Positions 17,337-27,057 are shown, counted from the stretch's first letter. The stretch is DNA of 64,000 nucleotides from Saccharicrinis aurantiacus (GCF_001660705.2 NZ_LYBV02000038.1:1-64000), one strand, 5' to 3'. Numbers and translations: made by a program. The notes: generated by a model from the letters alone, not told the origin.

Positions 17337-18377
17337 ATGGGATATAAATATATACAAACGACCTATTTAGGCGGATGGTTTTTAGCCACAGTTATTTGGC
17401 ATATTGTTCGTATATCTAATTTAGAATCAGGTGAATATTTACATTCTCAACACATCATATTTTTTGCAATAACATGGCTTGTTCAGGGTTTTTTGTATGG
17501 AATATTATTTTATTTAATTACAAGTTATATAACAAAACGGGTTCGTTTCTATCAGTTATTGGGTATAGCACTTTTAACACAATTATTTGTTGCGCTCATA
17601 ATTATAGCGACTCTGTATCCTCTATTAAACGAGTTTGATATAGAAAAAATGCCTGATTCTTTCAGTAACTTCATGACATTACCAACAATAGTGTTGGGTA
17701 CAATGTACTCGTTAATCGTAAATACACTTATTTCAATTACAATGAGTGCAAAGCTCATTTTAGGACCAGGAGTATTGAAAAATATTATTGTAGGTAAATA
17801 CTATACACCCATTAAAGAAGAACACATTTTTATGTTTCTTGATCTTCAGGATTCAACTGCAATTGCTGAAAAACTGGGACATTTAAAGTTTAGTATATTT
17901 ATCCAAGACTGTTTTTATGAACTATCTGTGTTTAATAAACACAGAGGTATAATACATAAATATGTAGGTGATGAAGCTATAATTACTTGGCCAACAAAAT
18001 TGAAAACAAATCCTTTGTCTGCCATCAAGGCTTTTTACGAATTCTCTACTATTTTGAATAATAAATCAGTATATTTTAAAAATAAATATGGTGTACAGCC
18101 AGCATTTAAGGCAGGTTTGCATGTAGGTGATGTTACCGTTACCGAGATAGGAAAAGCCAAACGTGAAATTGCATTTTTAGGGGATACCGTTAACACTACA
18201 GCAAGGATTCAAGCAGAATGCAATCAACTAAAATCAGACTTATTAATATCAGGAAATATCCAAGAAAGAATTACTTTAAAGGATGATTATAATATCGAAG
18301 AAAAGGGTAGTTATATTCTTCGAGGCAAAAATGAACCCATTAAAATTTATGCTGTTAACCTAAAAAACGCTAATTGA
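17337..18377 (+). CDS. Membrane class III adenylate/guanylate cyclase
   Basis: 346 aa. Four to five transmembrane helices in residues 1-145, then a class III cyclase domain (about 158-345). Metal-binding Asp residues are in MFLDLQDST and KYVGDEAII; the transition-state Asn/Arg pair is in GDTVNTTARIQ, so the catalytic set looks complete. The substrate cannot be settled by eye. It starts 19 bp after the K+ channel gene and ends directly against the next start, so it is translated with the operon. Product would be cAMP or cGMP in the cytoplasm. Confidence 0.88.
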   Translation: MGYKYIQTTYLGGWFLATVIWHIVRISNLESGEYLHSQHIIFFAITWLVQGFLYGILFYLITSYITKRVRFYQLLGIALLTQLFVALIIIATLYPLLNEFDIEKMPDSFSNFMTLPTIVLGTMYSLIVNTLISITMSAKLILGPGVLKNIIVGKYYTPIKEEHIFMFLDLQDSTAIAEKLGHLKFSIFIQDCFYELSVFNKHRGIIHKYVGDEAIITWPTKLKTNPLSAIKAFYEFSTILNNKSVYFKNKYGVQPAFKAGLHVGDVTVTEIGKAKREIAFLGDTVNTTARIQAECNQLKSDLLISGNIQERITLKDDYNIEEKGSYILRGKNEPIKIYAVNLKNAN

Positions 18378-19034
18378 ATGATATATAAAATTACAAGTAG
18401 TATTTTATTAATTCTACTATGTTGGGGTACGATAAGTGCTCAAGAATCGGATTCAACTATATTTGCAAAAGGGCGTATTCTGTCAAGTTTATACGGAAAT
18501 ATATCCAACCAAAATGCAGATGTCAGCTCAGGAGGATCAATTAAAACTACAGGATATAGAATAGGTACAAAAAGTGGTGTGTTTATAAAAGATAGGTTGG
18601 CTATAGGTCTTAACTTCGAACTTTCGAGAACCGATTTTGATAAGAATGACTTTAAGTTAGACTCTGAGAATTTCTTGATTGGTCCTTGGAGTAGATTATA
18701 TTTTGCTAGAAATGGTTCTGTTTCTTTGTATGCGGAGATTACCCCACATTATACTGCAATTTATAATGAAAATATAGTTTACGATAGTGACAATTCTATT
18801 ATTTCAAACGAGGATGTTTACGGAAATGGCTTTGGAATTACCCCAGGACTTGGATTTATATACATAATAAATAATAGTGTAGGTTTTGGTATGTCTCTCT
18901 CTTATACAGCTTCAAGGATTTACTTACAAAGAGAAGATGATATTTTATTTAGTACCAGTAAAGATACTTACGATATATCCGAACTTCAATTTAGCTTTAA
19001 CTTTCACGTTTACTTAGATCAATTTTTCTTCTAA
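18378..19034 (+). CDS. Outer-membrane beta-barrel protein of the efflux operon
   Basis: 218 aa, signal peptide 1-21 (ending ISAQ), followed by regular amphipathic strands and a C-terminal run of aromatic residues (QFFF) typical of an outer-membrane barrel of 8-10 strands. No named family is clear. Its start touches the cyclase stop and its stop overlaps the next start by one base, so it is tightly coupled. Confidence 0.75.
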   Translation: MIYKITSSILLILLCWGTISAQESDSTIFAKGRILSSLYGNISNQNADVSSGGSIKTTGYRIGTKSGVFIKDRLAIGLNFELSRTDFDKNDFKLDSENFLIGPWSRLYFARNGSVSLYAEITPHYTAIYNENIVYDSDNSIISNEDVYGNGFGITPGLGFIYIINNSVGFGMSLSYTASRIYLQREDDILFSTSKDTYDISELQFSFNFHVYLDQFFF

Positions 19035-20152
19035 TGAAAAGAATATACTCTATAATAAGTCTCTTTATATCTCTCACAGTATTCTGTTATGGACAGGAAA
19101 ATGATGTTAAGAATACTGCAATACAAACAGATACCCTAGGTTATGAAAAAATAAGTACATTACTTGTACCAATCGCCTTTTATAGTCCAGAAACCAATTT
19201 TGCCTTCGGCGGTGGAGCTCAAATATTTTTCAAAACAGGTAAAAGTAATTCAGATGTTTTAAACTCTACAGTTTTAGCAAGTGCAATTTATACGCTGAAT
19301 AAACAGTTAATGATAGAAATTCAGCCACAAGTTTATTTTAACTATGAAAATTACTTTTTAGATACAAAATTCAGGTATAAGATATTCCCTAACTTATTTT
19401 GGGGTATAGGACCTAATAGCTCAGAAACACTTGAAGAAGATTATAATCAGACAGAAGTATCTTTGTCGGCCACGTTTGTAAAAAGTCTACCGAGTAATGT
19501 AAATTTTGGATTTTCTTTTAATTTCTCGGATTTCAATGTAACCGAAGTGCAAGAAGGAGGTATTCTTGATTCAAATCAGATAGAAGGATCATCAGGAGCA
19601 ACACTTGTGGGAATAGGAATTGTACTCAATAACGATAGTAGAGATAATAAATTCTCTCCTTTAGGTGGAGGATTCTATCAGTTTAGTACAAATTTCACGA
19701 GTAGAGTGTTGGGAAGTACGCATACTTTTAACTCTTATCATATCGATCTGAGAAAATATATTAATTTAGGTAATAAGAATATTTTGGCAATGCAATTATA
19801 CTCTCGCTTTACATTTGGTAACTCTCCTTTTCAAGCTAAGGCTTATTATGGGGGAGCTGATGTAGCTCGTGGCTATTTTAAGGGTAGATATATAGATGAC
19901 CATTTGTATGTACTACAGGCAGAGTACAGGTTACCTGTAGGCAAACGATGGGAATTGGCAGCCTTTGCTTTAACGGGTAATGTTGGTCATGATGAAAAAG
20001 GGCAAGGTTTATTTGATGACTTTAAAACTAGTTTTGGAGCAGGCCCGCGCTACTTTTTATACAAGAATAAACGAACCTTATTAAGGTTGGATATTGGTAT
20101 GAATAAAGATGGCGATGGCGGTATATATTTCGGTGTGAATGAGGCCTTTTAA
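19034..20152 (+). CDS. Omp85/BamA-like outer-membrane barrel without POTRA domains
   Basis: 372 aa. Signal peptide 1-20, then a barrel of the bacterial surface antigen (D15/BamA C-terminal) type. The loop-6 signature is seen as ARGYFKGRY (about 285), followed by YVLQAEYRLP. There is no POTRA region, so it is a short Omp85-like protein and not BamA itself. It ends in Phe, as barrels do. Last gene of the 10.5-kb operon, ending 12 bp from the convergent integrase gene. Confidence 0.8.
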   Translation: MKRIYSIISLFISLTVFCYGQENDVKNTAIQTDTLGYEKISTLLVPIAFYSPETNFAFGGGAQIFFKTGKSNSDVLNSTVLASAIYTLNKQLMIEIQPQVYFNYENYFLDTKFRYKIFPNLFWGIGPNSSETLEEDYNQTEVSLSATFVKSLPSNVNFGFSFNFSDFNVTEVQEGGILDSNQIEGSSGATLVGIGIVLNNDSRDNKFSPLGGGFYQFSTNFTSRVLGSTHTFNSYHIDLRKYINLGNKNILAMQLYSRFTFGNSPFQAKAYYGGADVARGYFKGRYIDDHLYVLQAEYRLPVGKRWELAAFALTGNVGHDEKGQGLFDDFKTSFGAGPRYFLYKNKRTLLRLDIGMNKDGDGGIYFGVNEAF

Positions 20153-20164
20153 AATAGATAATAA

Positions 20165-21412
20165 CTAATCACGAAATGCTGTTAAGTATTTAGCTACATC
20201 TTTTTTCATGTCATCTTCAAAGCTATCTAAATATAGCTCAGTAGTTTTTAAGTCATTATGACCAAGACTTTCACCAATAAACTCGGTAGAAATACCAGAT
20301 CGCTTTAAAACCGTTGAGAAACTATGCCTTGCAGTATAAGTGGTGATATGTTTTTCAATACCAATTTCGTTTGCAATATTCTTGATATGTCGGTTGATGC
20401 GTTTGATGCAATTATTTAAAGCACACCTAGTTTGATATGGAGATAGGTCATCTTTTAAAATATCGAAGATGTAATTGCTCGGAGAGCGATCTGTATTGGC
20501 CCATTTTTCAATTAGTCTACGTAATTCTTCAGTATATGGTACACTAATTGGTTTAGCATTTTTACTAGTCTTTAGTGTTTTATGTCTAATAAAGGTGATG
20601 AAATCTTTATTAATGTTTCTGAATTTGAGTCTAGCAATATCATTAATATTAGCTCCATTTAACAAGTAACTAAACAGCCATAAATCTCTTGCTTTATCTT
20701 GATCTGATAGATATTCACATTCAAAATTATATATCTTTTCAATCTCATTTATCTTGAGAGCTTTCTTAATATTTTGACCTTGAGGGATTTTATATCCTTT
20801 CATACCAAAAGGGTAGAGATCTCTGGGAATAGTCCCATCGTTATGTGCTATTTTAAATATGGAACGAACAGGAACCATGTAATTATGAACTGATGACATC
20901 GACAAATTTCTGTCGAGCATCCATCGTTCATATTTTTCTAATTCATTAACTGTTATCTCTCTAAAATCAAGTCGGGTAGTGGTATTAAAATATTTTTGTA
21001 ATGTTCTTTGTGCTGTCATATATTGAGCTCTACTGCACACTTGTCCATTATCTTCAAATTCTTTAATTCTTCTTTTAAAGAAGAATAGTATGTTGCTGAG
21101 ATCACCACCAGCAATACCAAATTTGGATTTGAATTGCTTAAATGAGAAATCATTCATAGATCCAATTATCTTTTGAGCTTTAGTTTCTATCATAGAGAAT
21201 TCTAATTGAATATCTTTATTTAAACCTCTTGGTTTAGGAGTGCGTACTTTCTCAAAATCGCTAGGAGTAAACTCATAAATACGATCTTTCGTATCAATGC
21301 TATAATACATTTGCTTGCGGTTATACGTAACTCTTAGCTTTGCCGGATGTTTACCATTTTTTTTCGTTTGGCTCTTGTAAAGAACTATTGATGTACTTAC
21401 TTTATTTCCCAT
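20165..21412 (-). CDS. Tyrosine recombinase (Bacteroidota mobile-element type)
   Basis: 415 aa. An N-terminal arm-binding domain (1-100) and a SAM-like core-binding domain (105-200) precede the catalytic domain (215-415). Visible catalytic residues are R362 (TARHSF), H385 (LGHND) and nucleophile Y394 (ELYLD). At the first Arg position (R box, FSYLLNGANI) there is N252 instead of Arg. Loss of this Arg is known in CTnDOT-type integrases, so the enzyme may still work. No other mobile-element genes are beside it. Its start codon lies in an inverted repeat, which suggests self-regulation or integration sites. Confidence 0.88.
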   Translation of the reverse strand: MGNKVSTSIVLYKSQTKKNGKHPAKLRVTYNRKQMYYSIDTKDRIYEFTPSDFEKVRTPKPRGLNKDIQLEFSMIETKAQKIIGSMNDFSFKQFKSKFGIAGGDLSNILFFFKRRIKEFEDNGQVCSRAQYMTAQRTLQKYFNTTTRLDFREITVNELEKYERWMLDRNLSMSSVHNYMVPVRSIFKIAHNDGTIPRDLYPFGMKGYKIPQGQNIKKALKINEIEKIYNFECEYLSDQDKARDLWLFSYLLNGANINDIARLKFRNINKDFITFIRHKTLKTSKNAKPISVPYTEELRRLIEKWANTDRSPSNYIFDILKDDLSPYQTRCALNNCIKRINRHIKNIANEIGIEKHITTYTARHSFSTVLKRSGISTEFIGESLGHNDLKTTELYLDSFEDDMKKDVAKYLTAFRD

Positions 21413-21446
21413 ACAATATGTTTTTTATTTATTACTATATTGTATG
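21410..21446. repeat. Inverted repeat covering the integrase start codon
   Basis: CATACAATAT (21410-21419) and ATATTGTATG (21437-21446) are perfect inverted copies 17 bp apart. The first includes the integrase ATG (minus strand). It could be an autoregulatory operator or a recombinase-binding site. Confidence 0.6.
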
Positions 21447-21865
21447 ATCTTGAAATCTTAAGGAATTACGATCGTATACTTTATATATACATTCTATCAT
21501 ACAAATACTATCCAAATATAGTATTATATGGTACTATATCAAACAAAATAAAATTACAAAATACTGTAATAGAGCTAAATAGCACTATATGGTAATAAAT
21601 AGAATATATAGTATAATGAATAAAGTTCATAGGCTGTGAGTATAGATTTGGGAGTTAAGTTCGTTTAATAAAATCGCCGAAACTTTTGTTTCGGCTAGTT
21701 AAAAGAATAATTTTATAGCCTAAACAAAAGCTTCGGCTTGGAGGGATTTTGTAGGTTTAGCTTTTTTAAATCAGCCTACAGCCTTTATAACCAATTTAAA
21801 GAACCGCAGTGCATTAGAAACAGATAATGAATGCTTATTAAATTGATTAAGGTTCGTTAATATTT
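21413..21865. other. Repeat-rich AT stretch upstream of the integrase
   Basis: No gene was found. The stretch holds several repeats: AATACTAT (21505-21512) inverted against ATAGTATT (21519-21526); ACTATAT at 21434-21440, 21534-21540 and 21585-21591; a hairpin GCCGAAAC/GTTTCGGC (21675-21694) with a TTTT loop; and AAGC-TTCG-GCTT near 21728. The first set looks like recombinase arm/core sites; the last two could be terminators or a transposon end. No target duplication was established. Confidence 0.45.
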
Positions 21866-22504
21866 ATGGACTTAAAAATGTGCAAAATTACAATGAGAAT
21901 CACTTACCTTTTACTTCTAACATTAATATTGTTCGGTTGTACAGATAATAGATATCTCAAAATTGAGGTCGCTGCTATTCAGGATATATCAAATGACTAC
22001 ATTAAAATTAAACATAGACGAAAATGGCTAAAGCCGCCACCTCCATCAACTGATAATGATGAAATCCAAATAGATTTTGAGACAAGTGAAGACCAAGATG
22101 AATATAAAGTCTTTTTGTCTGATGCTCTAATTCCAATTTCACAAGTGAAAGAAGATAACCAATGGATGTTTGATAAACTATATGAAACTCCAAAGTTTGA
22201 CAGCATCTTTAATTCAATAACTAATTCTGAGAGATTTGGAAAATTAGGATATAAAGAATACGAGAAAAAGAATGTGACTTTCAACGAACCATATCAACAA
22301 TTTGTGGATAGAAAAAAGGAAGTTGGACAGTATGAAGAATATTTGATTTTAGGTTTCTCACGTGTCTGTTTTAATGAAGACTATACATATGGATTAGTCG
22401 TTATTGATTATAAATATGGCTGGCCAAATGGAACAGGAGGTGGTTTTCATCGACCATACCTGATTAAAATAGAAAACGACAAGTGGAAAGTAATAGAAGA
22501 ATAA
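21866..22504 (+). CDS. Lipoprotein of unknown function
   Basis: 212 aa with a lipobox (LILFGC) after an N-terminal hydrophobic segment. M1 is followed by other possible starts (M5, M10), the later ones giving a more usual signal length. The rest is soluble, rich in Lys, Asp and aromatic residues, with an acidic stretch (about 70-85). No family recognised. It lies alone between the integrase and a GC-richer inverted-repeat element, so it may be acquired cargo. Confidence 0.7.
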   Translation: MDLKMCKITMRITYLLLLTLILFGCTDNRYLKIEVAAIQDISNDYIKIKHRRKWLKPPPPSTDNDEIQIDFETSEDQDEYKVFLSDALIPISQVKEDNQWMFDKLYETPKFDSIFNSITNSERFGKLGYKEYEKKNVTFNEPYQQFVDRKKEVGQYEEYLILGFSRVCFNEDYTYGLVVIDYKYGWPNGTGGGFHRPYLIKIENDKWKVIEE

Positions 22505-22846
22505 AAAACTGGCTATAATCGAGTAGAGCGGCGCCCCTAGGCACTTAGCCTAGCGTAGACCCTCTCACAACGCCTTACGCACGGGTAGCTTCGTATGTCT
22601 TTTTCGCATAAAGCTTTACCAGAGCTTTCTTCTCAAGCCTATACGGCGTTTCTTTACATTATGGGGAGTGCGTAAGAATATAAATAAGTAGGGGCAGAGC
22701 AACAATAAAGAGTGAGTTAACGTAGCCTAGTATCTGCAATAGTAGAATAATCTATCTGGCGATAAATCATGTACGTTCAACGAAAAAGATTTATTAAGTG
22801 TATCGATTACATTTTATTTGTTTCATGATTTTGTAAAACCTTAAAT
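22505..22846. other. GC-richer intergenic element with nested inverted repeats
   Basis: No gene. Composition from about 22525 to 22700 is clearly richer in G and C than its surroundings. GCCCCTA (22533-22539) is inverted at 22689-22695 (TAGGGGC), and CTTACGCAC (22574-22582) at 22668-22676 (GTGCGTAAG), so the two pairs nest. TAGCCTAG also occurs at 22546-22553 and again near 22723. It looks like a non-coding repeat, a folded RNA or the remnant of a small mobile element. Confidence 0.45.
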
Positions 22847-23521
22847 TTGAAAATTATGAATACGAAAAGAAACATTTTTTTTGCAACACTTGTATTAATC
22901 ACAATTATTTCAAGCTGCACCGTTTTGTCATTTTATCCAATATACACAGAAGATGTATTGATTAAAAATGATGCGATTCTCGGAAAATGGGAAACTATAG
23001 AAGAGTCATTCCCAAATGATGAAAACAACGATACTTTAGTATGGGAAATAGCTTTTAATAAAGAGCGTTGGATTAAAAAGCTTAATACACCGTTTGACAG
23101 AGGCGAGAAAAAAGTGATAAATGAATATGCATATTCTTTATATCTATCCCGAAAATCCACTCCTGAAAAGAGGTCTGAATTTCAATTACATTTAATCAAT
23201 TTAGCTGGTAAAACATTTATTGATTTCTACCCTGAGCAATGGGAATCTGATAATAATATTCTTGGTTTTCATTTAATTGGCGTTCATACTTTTGCAAAAG
23301 TTGATATTATGCAGGATAGTTTAATCATTAACTGGTTTGATTCTGATTGGTTTGCGCAAAAATTAGAAGAAAAGAAAATTCGTATAAAACATGAAAAGAA
23401 TAGTTCAAATATTTTATTAACCGCTCAACCAAAAGAATTGCAGAAGTTTGTTGTAAAGTATGCAGATGATAAAAATGCTTTTGATTATGACTCTCAATTT
23501 GTATTAAAACCACACAAATGA
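22847..23521 (+). CDS. Lipoprotein encoded with a LytS/LytTR pair
   Basis: 224 aa with lipobox IISSC. The mature part is soluble, with beta-rich segments (GKWETIEES, LTAQPKELQKF) that recall small lipocalin-like lipoproteins; I do not assign a family. Its stop overlaps the start of the histidine kinase gene by four bases (ATGA), so the three proteins are made together. It could present a signal to the kinase (inference). Confidence 0.75.
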   Translation: MKIMNTKRNIFFATLVLITIISSCTVLSFYPIYTEDVLIKNDAILGKWETIEESFPNDENNDTLVWEIAFNKERWIKKLNTPFDRGEKKVINEYAYSLYLSRKSTPEKRSEFQLHLINLAGKTFIDFYPEQWESDNNILGFHLIGVHTFAKVDIMQDSLIINWFDSDWFAQKLEEKKIRIKHEKNSSNILLTAQPKELQKFVVKYADDKNAFDYDSQFVLKPHK

Positions 23522-24552
23522 AAAATAGATATAACATAAAACTGAATAGGGCATTGTTTCATGCCCTGTTTTGGTCTGTTTCAATTCTAGTATTTGCATT
23601 TATCTTTCGTTTGTCTGAAACTGTGGATGAACTAGATCTTATATATTCTATATTATTTCATTGTTCAATTATCATATGCGTTTATTCAAATTTTCGAGGA
23701 ATAAAAAAACTCGTTAATAAAGGCAGGTATCTTAGCTATTCTATTTTTTCTATATTAAACATTGTTATTACAACTATATTAAACCTATATACATTTAATG
23801 TTTTAGTCGACCATATATTGCCTGATTACTATTTTGTATCTCAGTTTAACTATATCGAAATTGGTATAATAACTTTATTGTACTTAACTGTAACTTCAGC
23901 AATTAAATTATCTAAATCGTGGTTCGAATTACAACGTATAAACCAATTAGTTACTGAAACAAAAAAAGAAAAGATAGATAGTGAATTACAAAATTTGAAA
24001 TCTCAGCTGAATCCACATTTTTTATTCAATAGTCTGAATGTTATATATTCTCTAACATTGAATAATGATAAAGCAACATCGGAAGTTGTATTAAAGCTGT
24101 CAGATATTCTCAGGTATGTAATATACGATTCAACAAAGAAAAATGTTCCGCTTAGTTCTGAGCTTTCGCTGCTAAAAAATTATATCGATTTACAGAAATT
24201 TAGGATTGAAGACGATGTTACTATAAACTTAACAAACGAGATAGAATATGATGCGAAGGTTTCCCCATTAATATTTTTAACTCTGTTAGAAAATAGTTTC
24301 AAGCATGGTATAAAAAACGATATTGAGGATGGTTTTATAAATATTTATTTGTGTTCTAATAACAAAAAGATAATCTTTAAAATAGAAAATAATAAATCAG
24401 AAATAGAACACAATACACAAAAGCCAACTGGTGTAGGCCTTAAAAATATAAGAAAGAGGTTAGCTCTTGAATACCCCGATAAACATAAGTTAATATTTGA
24501 GGAGAAGAGCAATAAGTTTATAGTTTATTTAGAGATTGAGCATGAAGGTTAA
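23518..24552 (+). CDS. LytS-like membrane sensor histidine kinase (second pair)
   Basis: 344 aa. Four hydrophobic segments within residues 12-130, then a His_kinase core with H167 in LNPHFLFNSLN, N box TLLENSFKHG and G box GVGLKNIRKR. It overlaps the lipoprotein gene before it by 4 bp and the regulator after it by 11 bp. The extra-membrane loops are too short for a sensor domain, so the lipoprotein may supply input. Confidence 0.92.
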   Translation: MKNRYNIKLNRALFHALFWSVSILVFAFIFRLSETVDELDLIYSILFHCSIIICVYSNFRGIKKLVNKGRYLSYSIFSILNIVITTILNLYTFNVLVDHILPDYYFVSQFNYIEIGIITLLYLTVTSAIKLSKSWFELQRINQLVTETKKEKIDSELQNLKSQLNPHFLFNSLNVIYSLTLNNDKATSEVVLKLSDILRYVIYDSTKKNVPLSSELSLLKNYIDLQKFRIEDDVTINLTNEIEYDAKVSPLIFLTLLENSFKHGIKNDIEDGFINIYLCSNNKKIIFKIENNKSEIEHNTQKPTGVGLKNIRKRLALEYPDKHKLIFEEKSNKFIVYLEIEHEG

Positions 24553-25225
24553 TTGTATAATAGTTGATGACGAACCCGCATCAAGAGACTTATTAAAAAG
24601 ATACATAGCTGATACAGATATTCTGAATTTGGTAGCAGAATGTAAAAATGCAATAGAAGCAAATGAAGTATTGAAAAATGAGAGTATTCATTTAATGTTT
24701 CTGGATATAAATATGCCCAAGGTTACAGGGATACAATTGCTTAAGTCACTAACAATTCCTCCTAAAGTGATATTTTCCACAGCCTATGCAGAATATGCAA
24801 TTGATGGATTTGAGCTTGATGCCGTTGATTATCTTTTGAAACCCTTTCCGTTTGAAAGGTTTTTGAAAGCTGTAAATAAATACTTGGATATTGCAGAAAA
24901 AGAAACACCTGTTGAAAATAGAACTATATTATTGAAGTCAGAAAAGAAATTATATAGAATCCCTATTCTAGATATTGATTTTATAGAAGCAATTGGAGAC
25001 TATGTAAAAGTTGTTTTTAGAGAACAAACGATAACAGTTCATAGTACATTTCAGGATTTATTAGAGCAAATTTCTTACCCTTCCTTTATTCGTATCCATC
25101 GTTCATTTGCTATATCAATTAATAATTTCGAATATATAGACGGTAATCAGATTATTGTAAAAGGAAATACCTTACCAATTGGGAAAGCATTTCGAAAAGG
25201 CTTAATGGATAAAATTGAAATTTAA
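24542..25225 (+). CDS. LytTR-type response regulator (second pair)
   Basis: 227 aa from ATG 24542 (a TTG 6 bp earlier is less likely). Receiver domain 1-118 with D9/D10, phospho-acceptor D55 (FLDIN) and K in YLLKPFP; LytTR domain about 132-227 with a RIHRSFAI segment. It overlaps the kinase gene by 11 bp. DNA targets are unknown. Confidence 0.92.
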   Translation: MKVNCIIVDDEPASRDLLKRYIADTDILNLVAECKNAIEANEVLKNESIHLMFLDINMPKVTGIQLLKSLTIPPKVIFSTAYAEYAIDGFELDAVDYLLKPFPFERFLKAVNKYLDIAEKETPVENRTILLKSEKKLYRIPILDIDFIEAIGDYVKVVFREQTITVHSTFQDLLEQISYPSFIRIHRSFAISINNFEYIDGNQIIVKGNTLPIGKAFRKGLMDKIEI

Positions 25226-25530
25226 TAAAGCTCAGTCCTAACCCTATAATGCCAAACCATACCATACCATCTCTCAAGCCTTCTAGGGATAGGGGCACCA
25301 ATTTTATTTCTAGAAAAATATATTTTGCTGAACATAGCAGAAGTTCTGCTGTTATCATACCCGAGTTAGGTATCCTCACTGATGCGTAAATAGCCATTAA
25401 AATTCAGTATACGGAACATAGAGTAGTTTTTGTATGCAAAGTTGTGCTGCTTATACAAAACAGAGTGATGTGATAACTCATAAAGGAATCTAATTTTATG
25501 ATAATGTTTGCAAAACAAATACAAGAAAAC

Positions 25531-27057
25531 ATGAACGGTATGAAAAAATATGTCTTTTTAATCTCTTTGCTTCTGTGCAAGATTGGTACAGCACAAGTTT
25601 CAGATAGCTTAAGCCTTTATCGAACAGATTTTAAAGACGTTTCGGGTGAAAATACCGTTTCAGTAACCAGTTATGAAAAAAATGGCAAGCATTATATATA
25701 TGCCGGAGGCTTTGGAGATATTGATGTTTTTAGTTTAAACGCCCAAGGAAAATTAAGTCATGTTGAAAGTCAGGAGCAATACAAAAAGAAAGGGCCGGCA
25801 AGGGGTATGGTGGCTGACAACATTAATGGAAACGACTTTTTATTTGTGGCTAATAAGCACGGCGATGCCATAGAAGTATACAAAATATTAGAAGATGGAG
25901 CCTTGGAGCAGGTATTTATGATACACGATACCGAGGAAATACATATTGGAATTGGTATTACATTGCAGGTGGTGCACATGAAAAATGCTTCTTATCTTTT
26001 TGCAGGAGGTTTAGAAAAAACACCGGGTCTCAGTTGTTTTAAAATTCATGAGGATGGTAAGCTCTCTCATGTGCAATCCATGAAGGATGATGACAAGATA
26101 CATACGGATGGCATCATTGGTATGTTTGTTCATAAAATAGGAGGAAAGACCTTTTTATATACCGGAGGATTTCAAGATAATGGCATCAGTAGTTTTAGAG
26201 TGTATGAAAATGGTAAGTTCAAGAACATTAATAATATAAGCGATAATACAAGCGACAGGTATTTAACCGGAACATATCCGGTTACAGGAGCGCAGATAGG
26301 TAGCAACTACTATGTTATTGTAGGGCATAGGCATCATAAATACTATAAACGAAGTGGTTTTATTAAAAACACGGATTTTGTATATCATGGCGATGCGGTT
26401 TCTGTATTTAAAGTGAATAAGAAGGGCGAACTTGTTCCACACTCCGTGTTGATTGACGATGAAAACACAAAACTACAAGGCCAAACAAGAATTGAAGTTA
26501 TTTCGGTAAACAATAAAGAGGCTATAATTGCTGTTGGTACCAGAGATGATGCCAGTATTCAGTTGTGTAAGTTAAATGAGCAAGGCATACTTAGTCCCAT
26601 TAATTATTTAGAAGCAGGCTTTCCTATTTATTATGGTTTGCACGCGCTAAAAATTGACGATGCGTACTTCCTCATAGCAGGTTCTTTCGAATTTGGAGTA
26701 AGAAAAATAGCGGCTTACAAAGTTGGTATAGAAGATCCAAGTAATTCAAGTAAAGTATTAAAGCATGTAGTTGGATTCAAATTCAAGGCGGATGCCAATC
26801 AGGAAGAGATTGATGAAGCACTGGAAAGTTTTGTAAATCTTAAAAATAAAATTCCTGAAATCAGCAAACTAGAGTGGGGTATAAATAATAGTACCGAAGG
26901 GCTTAGCAAAGGTTTTGATTATTGTTTTACAATTACTTTTAACGATGTGCATGGCAGAGAAATTTATGTGTTCCATAAAGCACATTTAGCAGCAGGCAAA
27001 AAAATAGTGCCATTATTAGATGATGTTTTCGTTATGGATTATTGGACTGAGGAATAA
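25531..27057 (+). CDS. Secreted beta-propeller protein with C-terminal Dabb domain
   Basis: 508 aa from ATG 25531, chosen because a signal peptide (ending GTAQ) follows it; an in-frame ATG exists at 25498. The body has repeated blades of the form YIYAGGFGDIDVF, FLFVANKHGDAIEVY and LYTGGFQDNGISSF, like the lactonase-type seven-bladed propeller. Residues ~410-505 match the Dabb (stress-responsive A/B barrel) domain: HVVGFKFK at its start, EWGIN, then LLDDVFVMDY at its end. Dabb domains are usually small cytoplasmic dimers, so the exported fusion is unusual. No enzymatic role can be assigned. Confidence 0.8.
   Translation: MNGMKKYVFLISLLLCKIGTAQVSDSLSLYRTDFKDVSGENTVSVTSYEKNGKHYIYAGGFGDIDVFSLNAQGKLSHVESQEQYKKKGPARGMVADNINGNDFLFVANKHGDAIEVYKILEDGALEQVFMIHDTEEIHIGIGITLQVVHMKNASYLFAGGLEKTPGLSCFKIHEDGKLSHVQSMKDDDKIHTDGIIGMFVHKIGGKTFLYTGGFQDNGISSFRVYENGKFKNINNISDNTSDRYLTGTYPVTGAQIGSNYYVIVGHRHHKYYKRSGFIKNTDFVYHGDAVSVFKVNKKGELVPHSVLIDDENTKLQGQTRIEVISVNNKEAIIAVGTRDDASIQLCKLNEQGILSPINYLEAGFPIYYGLHALKIDDAYFLIAGSFEFGVRKIAAYKVGIEDPSNSSKVLKHVVGFKFKADANQEEIDEALESFVNLKNKIPEISKLEWGINNSTEGLSKGFDYCFTITFNDVHGREIYVFHKAHLAAGKKIVPLLDDVFVMDYWTEE

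Noticed and set aside
22533-22730. Integron attC site and gene cassettes
   Set aside because: There is a loose likeness (AACGCC ... GGCGTT), but no proper RYYYAAC/GTTRRRY core boxes were found and no integron integrase is present.
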